The notes beneath the pieces were generated by a model. The model saw nothing but the letters and a program-made list of their open reading frames with translations, was not told the DNA's origin and made no database searches. Positions 43,373 to 52,730 of a DNA stretch of 64,000 nucleotides are shown here, in pieces (within the stretch, counting starts at the first letter, position 1; each line of letters opens with the position of its first letter). Both the position numbers and the translations under genes were made by a program. Source of the stretch: Cyclobacteriaceae bacterium. Its GTDB lineage: Bacteria > Bacteroidota > Bacteroidia > Cytophagales > Cyclobacteriaceae. The stretch spans positions 1 to 64,000 of the forward strand of contig JANQPQ010000049.1 in the NCBI GenBank assembly GCA_028285445.1, given 5' to 3'.

Positions 43373-43945
43373 ATGGTAGAATCAATAAAATCGCTTGACC
43401 TCCAGCTTTTCCTTTTTCTAAACGACATTCATAACTCCTTCTTTGATGTGGTTATGTACTACGTCACCGATAAGGAATTTTGGTTTCCATTTTACATCGC
43501 CATTATTGCACTACTTTTTTGGAAAATGAAATGGCGGGCAGTACCTGTACTTGTTGCAGTTGCCATGGTTATAGTATTGTGCGACCAAACTACTTCGGGT
43601 TTTATGAAACCTTTTTTCGAAAGGTTAAGGCCTTGCCATGATCCGGAAGTTGCGCCGTTGGTTCACCTGGTAACTAAGTGCGGAGGTCAATATAGTTTCG
43701 CCTCTTCGCATGCCTCTAATACCTTTGGCTTTGCTACTTTGTTTTGGCTTCTCTTTCGCCACGACCTTCCAAAAATCACCTGGATCTTAGCCTGGTCGGG
43801 AATTGTCTCCTATAGTAGAATCTATGTTGGCGTGCACTACCCACTAGACATAGTGGTAGGTGCTATGGTAGGCCTTGGCTACGGTTGGTTGGTATATTTT
43901 ACCTATGGAAAAGTGGTACCTCTTATTTACCGTAATCAGAGCTGA
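43373..43945 (+). CDS. PAP2-family membrane phosphatase
   Basis: This is 190 residues from ATG 43,373, with about five membrane helices. The phosphatase motifs are present: KPFFERLRPC (K-x6-RP), SFASSHASNTFG (PSGH-like, with Ser and His) and SRIYVGVHYPLDIVVG (SR-x5-H-x3-D). The likely role is dephosphorylation of lipid carriers such as undecaprenyl diphosphate. It overlaps the convergent riboflavin synthase gene by ten bases. Confidence 0.92.
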   Translation: MVESIKSLDLQLFLFLNDIHNSFFDVVMYYVTDKEFWFPFYIAIIALLFWKMKWRAVPVLVAVAMVIVLCDQTTSGFMKPFFERLRPCHDPEVAPLVHLVTKCGGQYSFASSHASNTFGFATLFWLLFRHDLPKITWILAWSGIVSYSRIYVGVHYPLDIVVGAMVGLGYGWLVYFTYGKVVPLIYRNQS

Positions 43946-44529
43946 ACATCAGCAAGCATTCTCTTTACATACTTGCCGATAACGTCAAACTCCATATTTA
44001 CCTCATCACCAACCTTAAGGGTTTTTAGCGTCGTGTGTTCGTAGGTGTAGGGAATAATAGCTACAGAGAAAGCGTTTTCAGTAGAATCATAGCAAGTAAG
44101 GCTAATCCCATTGATACAGATCGATCCCTTCTCCACGGTTACGTTACCTCCGGCGTTGTCATATTCAAACCTCATTATCCAACTACCATCTTTTTCTTCA
44201 ATGGAAATGCATTCCCCGATCTGGTCAACATGGCCCTGCACAATATGCCCATCAAAGCGGCCATTTGCTGGCATGCAGCGCTCAATGTTAACGTGCTGCC
44301 CTGGCTTTAAGCCGCCTAGTGTTGTTTTCTTTAAGGTCTCCTCCACCGCGGTTACGATGTGAGTCTTTTTGTTGCACTTCACCACCGTCAGGCAAACACC
44401 ATCGTGAGCCAGACTCTGGTCAACTTTCAACTCTCCTGCCAGATCGCTTTCAACTTCAAGATGTATGTTGGTACCCTCCGACTCCATACTAATTACCCTA
44501 CCGGTTGTTTCAATTATTCCTGTAAACAT
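43936..44529 (-). CDS. ribE: Riboflavin synthase, alpha chain
   Basis: This is a 197-residue enzyme that makes riboflavin from two molecules of 6,7-dimethyl-8-ribityllumazine. The two internal repeats are visible: MFTGIIETTGRV at the start with SLAHDGVCLTV, and GHIVQGHVDQIGECI with CINGISLTCYDS in the second half. No FMN riboswitch is seen upstream. Confidence 0.95.
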   Translation of the reverse strand: MFTGIIETTGRVISMESEGTNIHLEVESDLAGELKVDQSLAHDGVCLTVVKCNKKTHIVTAVEETLKKTTLGGLKPGQHVNIERCMPANGRFDGHIVQGHVDQIGECISIEEKDGSWIMRFEYDNAGGNVTVEKGSICINGISLTCYDSTENAFSVAIIPYTYEHTTLKTLKVGDEVNMEFDVIGKYVKRMLADVQL

Positions 44530-44640
44530 TGTTAAGCTATTTTACAAAATGAAGTTAGCCAATATTGCTTCAAGCATCAATGCATTTGGCAACCAAAAGC
44601 TGCCCAAGTTTTTGGAATTGAGCTAAATTCGCATTGGGAA

Positions 44641-45297
44641 ATGAGAGTACTAACCGACGATTATAAGCACCGAGGCCTGAGAAAAGCATTGGTAAAAACT
44701 ATCCAAAAGAAAGGTATAAAAGACGAGTCGGTGCTGCAAGCGATTGGCGCCGTTCCGAGGCACTTCTTTTTCGATCCGGCATTTTTGGAGCATGCCTATG
44801 AAGACAAGGCTTTCCCGATTGGAGAAGGGCAAACTATCTCTCAACCCTATACCGTTGCCTTTCAAACTGAATTACTGAAGGTGAAACCGAATGACAAAGT
44901 GCTTGAAATTGGCACCGGCAGTGGATATCAGGCCTGCGTGTTGCTTGAGATCGGAGCTGCGGTATTTACTATCGAATACAATCGTAGCCTTTATGAACTA
45001 ACAAAAAGGAAGTTACCCTCGATGGGATATACGCCTTATTTTATGCATGGCGATGGGTCGAAAGGATGGAAAAGCCAATCACCTTACGACAAAATACTGG
45101 TTACGGCTGGTGCACCAAATGTGCCATCGGCCCTAACGGCTCAGCTAAATGACGGTGGCATACTTGTTATTCCAGTTGGGAATGATAAGAAACAACGGAT
45201 GCTGCGCGTAACCAGGAAAGGCGATAAGTTGTTTAAGGAAGAATTTAACTACTTCAGTTTTGTTCCGCTATTAGGGGAACAGGGATGGAATAAGTAA
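44641..45297 (+). CDS. pcm: Protein-L-isoaspartate O-methyltransferase
   Basis: This is a 218-residue enzyme that methylates damaged isoaspartyl residues for repair. The SAM-binding signature VLEIGTGSGYQACVL, the substrate region GEGQTISQPYTVAFQTELL and the C-terminal LNDGGILVIPVG are clear. Eleven bases separate it from the thioesterase gene, so the two likely share an operon. Confidence 0.95.
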   Translation: MRVLTDDYKHRGLRKALVKTIQKKGIKDESVLQAIGAVPRHFFFDPAFLEHAYEDKAFPIGEGQTISQPYTVAFQTELLKVKPNDKVLEIGTGSGYQACVLLEIGAAVFTIEYNRSLYELTKRKLPSMGYTPYFMHGDGSKGWKSQSPYDKILVTAGAPNVPSALTAQLNDGGILVIPVGNDKKQRMLRVTRKGDKLFKEEFNYFSFVPLLGEQGWNK

Positions 45298-45308
45298 CTA
45301 AATAGTAA

Positions 45309-45833
45309 ATGGCGAAGAAAAAGAAATTTGTAAAGGACTCGGTGGTGACTATGACCGAGTTGGTATTACCCAACGATACCAATACCCTAAATAATTTAAT
45401 GGGTGGGCGGATGATGCACTGGATGGATGTTGTTTCGGCAATCGCTGCACAAAAACACTCCAACAGGATTGTAGTCACTGCCTCGGTAGACAATGTCTCG
45501 TTTGGAGAGCCCATTGAACTTGGCAATGTAGTCACCCTCTCCGCTAAAGTTACCCGGGCATTTAATTCTTCTATGGAAGTATATATTGAAGTATGGGCTG
45601 AAGATATACCAAGCGGTGAAAAATCTAAAACCAACAGTGCTTTCTTCACTTTTGTTGCTGTAGACCAATCTGGTAGACCAATTGATGTACCAGAGGTGCA
45701 ACCGGAAACGGATGAAGAGAAAGAGCTGTTTGCAGGTGCACTAAGGAGAAGGCAACTGAGATTGATACTGGCAAAGCGCATGAAACCTGAAGACGCCAAC
45801 GAACTGAAATCTCTTTTTGAAATAGAAGACTAG
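45309..45833 (+). CDS. Acyl-CoA thioesterase, hotdog fold
   Basis: This is a 174-residue protein. The motif NNLMGGRMMHWMDVVSAIAAQKHS, with the catalytic-type GG-x-MHWMD pattern, and the later VDNVSFGEPIELGNVVTL match the BFIT/ACOT hotdog thioesterases that hydrolyse acyl-CoA. It lies between pcm and a small unknown gene, whose start is one base after its stop. Confidence 0.92.
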   Translation: MAKKKKFVKDSVVTMTELVLPNDTNTLNNLMGGRMMHWMDVVSAIAAQKHSNRIVVTASVDNVSFGEPIELGNVVTLSAKVTRAFNSSMEVYIEVWAEDIPSGEKSKTNSAFFTFVAVDQSGRPIDVPEVQPETDEEKELFAGALRRRQLRLILAKRMKPEDANELKSLFEIED

Positions 45834-45834
45834 T

Positions 45835-46269
45835 ATGACTGACCAGGCTCCCTTTCCTTTCAATCTATATGACGAAGAAATCTACCTAATTCCGAAAAAG
45901 GTGGACTCCAGCAAACCCGAAGCTCCAACTACAAACGAGCCCCACCCGCCGTATGCGAATCCAGCGAAAGCAACTATTATTGTAGACGAGCAACCCAGTG
46001 CTTCTAACCAGGAACTGTTGCTGAAAATCCTGGCAGCAATTGATATTACCGAAGGTGAATACACGCTTGAAGTGGGTAATTCCTCCACCCCCGGTGCTGA
46101 GGAGGGAAGTTTATTGCTGGTATTTAGCACGCAAAACTCCGAGGAACTTTACAAACTCACCAAAGCTGACAAGCTAATTACCATTTACGCCGATACGTTA
46201 ATGGAATTGGAGAATGATGTTAAAAAGAAGAAAAGGCTTTGGGAATGTTTGAAGGCGCTGAAAGGCTAG
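45835..46269 (+). CDS. Small conserved-looking protein, possible polymerase III psi-like
   Basis: This is a 144-residue protein with an acidic, proline-rich N-terminal half and a more ordered C-terminal half (about 55-144) of alternating strands and helices, ending in ELENDVKKKKRLWECLKALKG. I recall proteins with this tail annotated as DNA polymerase III psi-like in Bacteroidota, but this cannot be confirmed here. It is the last gene of the pcm operon and shares a CTAG stop overlap with the convergent TlpA-like gene. Confidence 0.55.
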   Translation: MTDQAPFPFNLYDEEIYLIPKKVDSSKPEAPTTNEPHPPYANPAKATIIVDEQPSASNQELLLKILAAIDITEGEYTLEVGNSSTPGAEEGSLLLVFSTQNSEELYKLTKADKLITIYADTLMELENDVKKKKRLWECLKALKG

Positions 46270-47387
46270 TTAAGCACTTCTTCTAGTTTCTCATGCAAAG
46301 CCTTGCCCCGCAAGTTCTTCGCAATGATAACTCCTTCCGGATTAACCAAAATTGAAAAAGGTATGGCGCTAATATTATAGGTGCGAGCGGCCTCGGAATT
46401 AAAGTACTGTAAATCAGAAACCTGGGTCCACTCCAGTCCGTCATCGGCTATAGCTTTGAGCCACTTGTCTCTGGTTCTATCCAATGATACGCCGTATACT
46501 TCAAAACCTTTGTCCTTAAATCTGTGGTAAGCCTTTACTATATTGGGGTTCTCAGCACGGCAGGGCTTACACCATTCAGCCCAAAAATCTACTAATACAT
46601 ATTTACCCCGAAATGAACTGAGGGGAGTAACCTGGCCATCAGGATTTTGCAGGCTGATCTCAGGAGCGGTAGAGCCCACTGCAACAGGGCGCATGCGTTC
46701 GATCTCGGTGGAAAGGTTCTTTACAAATTCAACATTCGGGTATTTCTTTATGAGCCCACTGGTAAGTTCATCCACAAAGGCAAATTCCTTGTCTTTATCC
46801 AGCAATCCTACTGCTTGCATAGCGGCGAGTGAAATACCCATTTTACTGATCTCAACTTTTATAGCCTCAGCCTTCTCTTCTTGTAAAGACATATAGTCAT
46901 CTCTCATTTGCTCAATCTGCTCGTTGTTCTTTGCGGCTACTGCGGTTTGGAAGGTTTGGTTGATGCCCGCTTCTCTGTCGGCAAAACCTTGTAATACTTG
47001 ATTGAGCCTTGTCAGGTGATCTATATCTTTCGACCCCTTTATCTCAACAAAGCCATTTACATCACTACCGTCTACATTTACCTCGATATCATCCTCATCT
47101 ATTATCAGGTTAACGAACTGCTTATTGTAGAAATTCAGCCTGTAATACCCGGGAACGTCGAAATATAGTGTATGATCAAAGGCATTTGCTGACACCTCCA
47201 CCGTATCATACGCTGCAAATTTCCTTTGCTCCATGGCAAACTCCTCTATCACAACAACGCCTGCCTGTGGGCTGGCGACAGTTCCTGAAACAACAACACT
47301 TTTACCAATTGCCGTGTCTTCAACACTCTGCGATTGCGCGCATCCTCCTATGACGGTGGCAAGTATTATTAAACTCCTGAAATTCAT
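46266..47387 (-). CDS. TlpA-like thiol-disulfide lipoprotein
   Basis: This is a 373-residue lipoprotein: the lipobox (VIGGC, Cys16) lies in the N-terminal segment. A DUF4369-type beta domain is followed by a helical part and then a thioredoxin domain with the active site WCKPC in DFWAEWCKPCRAENP. It is similar in plan to the protein at 36,554, but lipidated and with a CxxC of a different type. It is likely a periplasmic or outer-envelope disulfide reductase. Confidence 0.92.
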   Translation of the reverse strand: MNFRSLIILATVIGGCAQSQSVEDTAIGKSVVVSGTVASPQAGVVVIEEFAMEQRKFAAYDTVEVSANAFDHTLYFDVPGYYRLNFYNKQFVNLIIDEDDIEVNVDGSDVNGFVEIKGSKDIDHLTRLNQVLQGFADREAGINQTFQTAVAAKNNEQIEQMRDDYMSLQEEKAEAIKVEISKMGISLAAMQAVGLLDKDKEFAFVDELTSGLIKKYPNVEFVKNLSTEIERMRPVAVGSTAPEISLQNPDGQVTPLSSFRGKYVLVDFWAEWCKPCRAENPNIVKAYHRFKDKGFEVYGVSLDRTRDKWLKAIADDGLEWTQVSDLQYFNSEAARTYNISAIPFSILVNPEGVIIAKNLRGKALHEKLEEVLN

Positions 47388-47477
47388 CTTTCTAATATTT
47401 TAGGATAAAACGCTATGAAACAAACTTAGTTCATTCGCAACATAAAAATAGGGTAAATCTGCCTGGCTGGATGTGCT

Positions 47478-48935
47478 CTAAGTCGATTTTAACTCTTTCT
47501 CAAGAATGGCTTTCGCTTGTTTTGGGTTGATGTTTCCCCCACCAGCGCGCATAACTTTTCCCATAAACATACCGATTAGCTCCTTGCGACCATTTCGATA
47601 TCTTTCAACCTCGTTTGGGTTTTCAGCTAAAATCGCGGCCACTAAACTACTAATATCCTCCTCGTTGGCGTTTTGAATTAGACCTAATTCATTGGCCAAA
47701 TCTAATGGCATTTTACCTGGAGATTCCAGCATCTTAGGCAACAGCTTATTAGACGCTATTGAAAAACTCACCTGCTCTTCATCAACTAAATTTACCAGCT
47801 GAATAAACTGTTTTGAATCCAGGGGTAGGTCTGCAAATTCAAGAGAGTTTTGGTTGAGGTATGATTTGATTGGGCCCAATAGCCAGTTTGCGGCAGATTT
47901 GGGGTCAATCTCATTCGTAACAACATCTACGAAAAATGAGGCCATCTCCCTTGATTCTATTATGATACCCGCATCATAAACCGAAAGTGATAAACTTTCA
48001 GTAAGGTTTTCAAAATACTGCCATGCGGTGGTTGGTAACGCCGCTCTTAACTCTTCAACCGCCTGATTGTCGACTTTTACCGGTGGCATGTCTGGCTCCG
48101 GAAAATAACGATAGTCATTCAAGGTCTCTTTTTCTCGCAAGGTCTGAGTAAGCCCGGTTTTCGCAATAAAATCCCTGGTCTCCGATATGATGGATTCTCC
48201 AGACAGCAATAGGTTCCTCTGCCGAACAATCTCGTTCTGTATAGCCATCTTTACAAACCTGAAAGAGTTCAGATTCTTTATTTCAACCTTAGCACCCAGC
48301 TCGTCTTGCTGAGGCATCCTCAACGAGACGTTGGCATCACATCGAAGCGCCCCTTCCTCCATATTTCCAGTACTTATGTTGAGGTACTGCACCAGTCTTC
48401 GTACTTCGATCATAACGGCCTGGGCATCCTCTGGGCTATTTATGACCGGGGCCGTCACCAATTCCAACAAAGGCATGCCTGCTCTATTCAAATCAATCAT
48501 ACTTTTATTACCTGGCTTGTCATGAATTGATTTGCCTGCGTCTTCTTCAAGATGAATTTTGATGAGATCAACCTCCCAACGATTTCCAGTATTGTAGCCA
48601 ACGGGAATTGATCCGCCTTTACAAATGGGCCTACGGTCTTGGGTGATTTGGTAGCCTTTGGGCAAATCAGGATACATATAGTTTTTTCGATCAAAAACCA
48701 CCTCATCGGCGATTTCTGAGTTGCAAGCTAATCCTAACTTGATGGCCATATTGATCGCCTCTGCATTTACCACTGGAAGAGCTCCAGGCAGACCCATAGT
48801 TACCGGACTGATGTGTGTGTTTGGATCTTTGGCAAGCCTGGTGCTATCAGCACAAAAAATTTTACTATCAGTGTTTAACTGAATATGAATTTCCAGGCCG
48901 ATGGTGGGAATGAAATCTTGTTGATCTGGAGCCAT
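47478..48935 (-). CDS. gatB: Aspartyl/glutamyl-tRNA amidotransferase subunit B
   Basis: This is a 485-residue enzyme that converts misacylated Glu-tRNA(Gln) or Asp-tRNA(Asn) to the amide form with GatA and GatC, which are not in the window. The start FIPTIGLEIHIQLNTDSKIFC, DLPKGYQITQ, MIDLNRAGMPLLELVT and EGALRCDANVSLR are typical, and the C-terminal YqeY-like domain is complete. The start overlaps the alaS stop by one base. Confidence 0.97.
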   Translation of the reverse strand: MAPDQQDFIPTIGLEIHIQLNTDSKIFCADSTRLAKDPNTHISPVTMGLPGALPVVNAEAINMAIKLGLACNSEIADEVVFDRKNYMYPDLPKGYQITQDRRPICKGGSIPVGYNTGNRWEVDLIKIHLEEDAGKSIHDKPGNKSMIDLNRAGMPLLELVTAPVINSPEDAQAVMIEVRRLVQYLNISTGNMEEGALRCDANVSLRMPQQDELGAKVEIKNLNSFRFVKMAIQNEIVRQRNLLLSGESIISETRDFIAKTGLTQTLREKETLNDYRYFPEPDMPPVKVDNQAVEELRAALPTTAWQYFENLTESLSLSVYDAGIIIESREMASFFVDVVTNEIDPKSAANWLLGPIKSYLNQNSLEFADLPLDSKQFIQLVNLVDEEQVSFSIASNKLLPKMLESPGKMPLDLANELGLIQNANEEDISSLVAAILAENPNEVERYRNGRKELIGMFMGKVMRAGGGNINPKQAKAILEKELKST

Positions 48936-51550
48936 TACTGAATAATAGCTTCCGCTTTTTCAACCACCTTGGGTAATCCGCTGAGGTTTTTTCCACCGGC
49001 GGTTGCAAAGAAAGGTTGTCCGCCTCCACCACCTTCAATTTCCTTGGCCAGTTCCCTAACTAGTTTGGAAGCATCCAGGTCTTTATCGTTAATAACTTCT
49101 TCTGATATAACAACGGAGATCTGCGGTTTGCCGCCCACATCGGCAGCGAGCACCAGGAATAAGTTCTCAATCTCATTCTTGAGTTCGAAAGAAAGTTTTT
49201 TCAAAAGATCTCCATTGGCAACAGATACCTCCTTAATGATTGTATTAACTCCGCTTTTTTCCTCCACAGAGTTAATAAGCGTCTGCTTCACCTCCCCGGC
49301 CTGTTTAGACTGCACTTTCTCCAGTTCCTTTGCTAGTCTTGATCGTTCATCAACCAGGGTGCTTACTGCATTTACCAGGTCCTTAGGATCCTTTAGCAAA
49401 GCATTTATCTCCGACAGCTTTTGTGCCTCGCCTTCAAGATATTGCTCAGCGACTAAAGCGGTTATGGCCTCAATTCTTCTGATGCCAGCGGCAATAGAAC
49501 TTTCAGAGATAATCTTAAAGAAGCCAATTTGGCCAGTGGCGGCAACGTGAGTACCTCCACACAATTCCACAGAGTAGTCTTTATCAAAAGTCACCACTCT
49601 AACGGTATCTCCGTACTTTTCTCCAAACAGTGCCATGGCGCCCTTCCCTTTTGCCTCTTCAATGGGTACGTCGGTTTCTACAAGCAATTCTATATTCTGT
49701 CGAATACGAGCGTTAACTATCTGCTCCACTTGTTGAATTTCTTCGTCAGACATTTTGCTGAAGTGGGAAAAATCAAATCGTAGCAGTTTGTCATTAACCA
49801 AGGAACCACGTTGCTCAACATGGCTACCTAGCACCTGCCGCAAGGCGGCATGCATAAGATGAGTAGCACTGTGATTGTTCATTGTGAGTAATCTCCGATC
49901 ACTGTCAACAACCGCATTGAATGTACCGCTGGTATCAGAAGGTAGCTTTTCAATAAAGTGAACAATCAGGTCGTTCTCTTTCTGTGTATCAAATACTTTT
50001 ATCTTCTCATCGCCATTTTGCAGATAACCCTTATCCCCAACCTGGCCCCCGCTTTCGGCGTAAAATGGCGTCCGATCCAAGACCACTTGCACCTTCTCCT
50101 TGTCTTTCTCCTGAATGGTGCGGTATTTCAAAATGCGAGATTCAGAATGTAGGTGATCATAGCCCACGAATTCCACATCGCCACCCGATAGTTCAGTCCA
50201 GTCGCCTGTTTCCCGGGCGGCATCCGCTTTTGAGCGTTGCTTTTGTTCGGCCATCCCAGCTTCGTATCCTTTTTCATCAATTGAGAGGTCATGTTCCCGG
50301 GCAATTAATGCCGTCAAGTCAACGGGAAAACCGTAGGTGTCGTACAACTCAAACACCTGCTCTCCGGGTATAACCCTTCCATCTCCCAAGTCTTTCCTAA
50401 TCGCCTCAAGGCGCTTTAGGCCCTTTTCTAAGGTGCTCAAAAAGGAAGTCTCCTCCTCCTCAATCACTTTCGAAACGAACTCTGATTGCTCTTTCAATTC
50501 AGGGAAAGCCTCGGCAACCTGATTGGCAAGAATCGGAACAAGGTCTTTAATAAAAGGTCGGTTAAAGTCTAGAAAAGTGTAGCCATACCGAACAGCCCTG
50601 CGAAGAATTCTGCGAATAACATAGCCTGCACCAGTATTAGATGGCAATTGCCCATCCGCTATGGCAAAGGAGACGGCCCGGAGATGATCTACCACTACCC
50701 TAAGCGCAATATCCGTCTCCTCATTATTTCCGTAGTCTACACCTGCATCTTGGGCAACTGATGCTATAAGCGGTTGAAAAAGATCAGTATCGTAATTGGA
50801 GTACTTGCCCTGAATTGCCATTACAAGTCTTTCCAAACCCATGCCGGTATCAACATGCTTGGCGGGTAATGACTCCAACTCTCCATTTGCCTTCCTGTTG
50901 TACTCAATGAAAACCAAGTTCCAAACTTCTACTACCTGGGGATGATCCTGATTAACTAACTCCTTACCGGGAAGTTTATCAACCTCCTCCTGAGGCCTGA
51001 GGTCAATATGAATTTCTGAACAGGGGCCACAGGGCCCGGTATCACCCATTTCCCAGAAATTATCCTTCTTTGATCCCATCACAATTCTGTCTTCCGGGAT
51101 GATATTCTTCCAAAGATCGAAGGCCTCCTGATCTAATGTAAGATTCTCTTCTTTATCTCCACCGAATACGGAAGCATATAATCTGTCCTCGGGTAAGCCA
51201 TATTCCTTGGTAAGTAATTCCCAGGCCCAGGCTATACCTTCAGGTTTGAAATAGTCACCAAAAGACCAATTGCCAAGCATTTCGAACATGGTATGGTGGT
51301 AAGTATCGAAACCTACTTCCTCCAGGTCATTGTGCTTTCCAGACACCCTAAGGCATTTCTGCGTATCCGCCACCTTGGTAGACTCCGGAGATTTATGTCC
51401 AAGGAAGAAATCTTTGAACTGATTCATCCCTGCATTGGTAAACATCAACGTGGGGTCGTTCTTAATAACAATTGGTGCGGAAGGCACAATCTCGTGCCCC
51501 TTTTCTTTAAAGAAATCAAGAAATTTTTGACGTATCTCCTTGGCAGTCAT
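48935..51550 (-). CDS. alaS: Alanine-tRNA ligase
   Basis: This is an 871-residue enzyme. The catalytic domain carries the class II motifs (FTNAGMNQFKDFFLG, FEMLGNWSFGDYF). The editing domain has HSATHLMHAAL and the ELCGGTHVAATG motif with its zinc-binding Cys and His. The C-terminal C-Ala domain ends with GGGGGQPFFATAGG. The length is standard. It forms an operon with gatB. Confidence 0.98.
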   Translation of the reverse strand: MTAKEIRQKFLDFFKEKGHEIVPSAPIVIKNDPTLMFTNAGMNQFKDFFLGHKSPESTKVADTQKCLRVSGKHNDLEEVGFDTYHHTMFEMLGNWSFGDYFKPEGIAWAWELLTKEYGLPEDRLYASVFGGDKEENLTLDQEAFDLWKNIIPEDRIVMGSKKDNFWEMGDTGPCGPCSEIHIDLRPQEEVDKLPGKELVNQDHPQVVEVWNLVFIEYNRKANGELESLPAKHVDTGMGLERLVMAIQGKYSNYDTDLFQPLIASVAQDAGVDYGNNEETDIALRVVVDHLRAVSFAIADGQLPSNTGAGYVIRRILRRAVRYGYTFLDFNRPFIKDLVPILANQVAEAFPELKEQSEFVSKVIEEEETSFLSTLEKGLKRLEAIRKDLGDGRVIPGEQVFELYDTYGFPVDLTALIAREHDLSIDEKGYEAGMAEQKQRSKADAARETGDWTELSGGDVEFVGYDHLHSESRILKYRTIQEKDKEKVQVVLDRTPFYAESGGQVGDKGYLQNGDEKIKVFDTQKENDLIVHFIEKLPSDTSGTFNAVVDSDRRLLTMNNHSATHLMHAALRQVLGSHVEQRGSLVNDKLLRFDFSHFSKMSDEEIQQVEQIVNARIRQNIELLVETDVPIEEAKGKGAMALFGEKYGDTVRVVTFDKDYSVELCGGTHVAATGQIGFFKIISESSIAAGIRRIEAITALVAEQYLEGEAQKLSEINALLKDPKDLVNAVSTLVDERSRLAKELEKVQSKQAGEVKQTLINSVEEKSGVNTIIKEVSVANGDLLKKLSFELKNEIENLFLVLAADVGGKPQISVVISEEVINDKDLDASKLVRELAKEIEGGGGGQPFFATAGGKNLSGLPKVVEKAEAIIQ

Positions 51551-51708
51551 ATCACTTAACTAAGACATTATTGGTTTGAAAGCTACCCTGATTTTGAAAA
51601 ATCTTGCTATATTGCCACGATTCGGATCTTTGGCAATGTAAGATTTTGAACTTATCTACTACGAATTCGTATTGGTAAAGGACAAAATTAGCCGAATTTC
51701 GCAGATTA

Positions 51709-52692
51709 ATGGCTCGAATAAAATATTATTACGACACTGAGACCTGCAAATATGAAAGGATTAAGGTCTCTACCTGGGATGTTTTGCTCAACCTCTTGGG
51801 CTTCCTTACTGTGGCCTTAATTGTGGCCGTCGGGATAGTATTTGCCTACAATCAATACTTCGAGTCTCCCAAAGAAGCACGCTTAAGAAAAGAAAACGAC
51901 GAGTTGAAGTTTCATTACCAGATTTTGGAGAATGAAATGGAAAGGGCCAAAGATATGATGGCCGCCTTGCAGGAAAGGGATGACAACATATATAGAGTGA
52001 TTTTCGAAGCGGAACCAATACCATCTACAATTAGAGCAGCTGGCGTTGGTGGCGCCGAAAGATATAAGGACCTATTAGAAAGTGGCCTGGAGCAGGAAGA
52101 TTTGATTGTGAATAATTTCAGTAGAGTTGACAAGCTGAAAAAGGAAATGTACATCCAAACGAAGTCTTATGATGAGATTATGGCCATGGCCATGAACAAA
52201 AGTAAGATGTTGGCCTCCATACCAGCTATTCAACCTATTCAGAATAAAGAGCTAACAAGACTTGCCTCTGGTTTCGGCAGAAGAATCCACCCCATTTACA
52301 AAGCACGAAGAATGCACTGGGGAATTGATTTTGCAGCTCCAAGAGGTACCCCTGTTTATGCAACTGGCGATGGCACTGTAAAATTGGCAAAGTCAAGCAT
52401 TCGCAAAACAGGGTATGGAAACCAAATTGAGATAGAACACGGATACGGATATATTACCAAGTATGCTCACCTGCAACTTTTCGTAGTAAAGAAAGGACAG
52501 AAAGTAAAGCGAGGACAATTGATAGGCTACGTAGGAAGTACAGGTGGTTCGACCGCTCCACATGTTCATTACGAAATAATAAAGGACGGAAAAAAGATCG
52601 ACCCAATTCAATTTATCATACAAGACGTTACCGACTCTGAATATCAAAAGCTACTAGAACTTGCCTCTAGGGAGAATCAATCCCTTGGATAA
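51709..52692 (+). CDS. Membrane-anchored M23 family peptidase
   Basis: This is a 327-residue protein. The N-terminus has the motif YYYDTETCKYE, then one membrane helix (about 31-48, FLTVALIVAVGIVFAY), a coiled coil (about 58-90) and a LytM/M23 domain. The zinc ligands are seen in GRRIHPIYKARRMHWGIDFA and APHVHYEI. M23 enzymes cut peptidoglycan cross-links or regulate other hydrolases. A paralog follows directly. Confidence 0.93.
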   Translation: MARIKYYYDTETCKYERIKVSTWDVLLNLLGFLTVALIVAVGIVFAYNQYFESPKEARLRKENDELKFHYQILENEMERAKDMMAALQERDDNIYRVIFEAEPIPSTIRAAGVGGAERYKDLLESGLEQEDLIVNNFSRVDKLKKEMYIQTKSYDEIMAMAMNKSKMLASIPAIQPIQNKELTRLASGFGRRIHPIYKARRMHWGIDFAAPRGTPVYATGDGTVKLAKSSIRKTGYGNQIEIEHGYGYITKYAHLQLFVVKKGQKVKRGQLIGYVGSTGGSTAPHVHYEIIKDGKKIDPIQFIIQDVTDSEYQKLLELASRENQSLG

Positions 52693-52730
52693 ACCGACCA
52701 GACTAAACCACCGAAAGTTTATCAACCACC

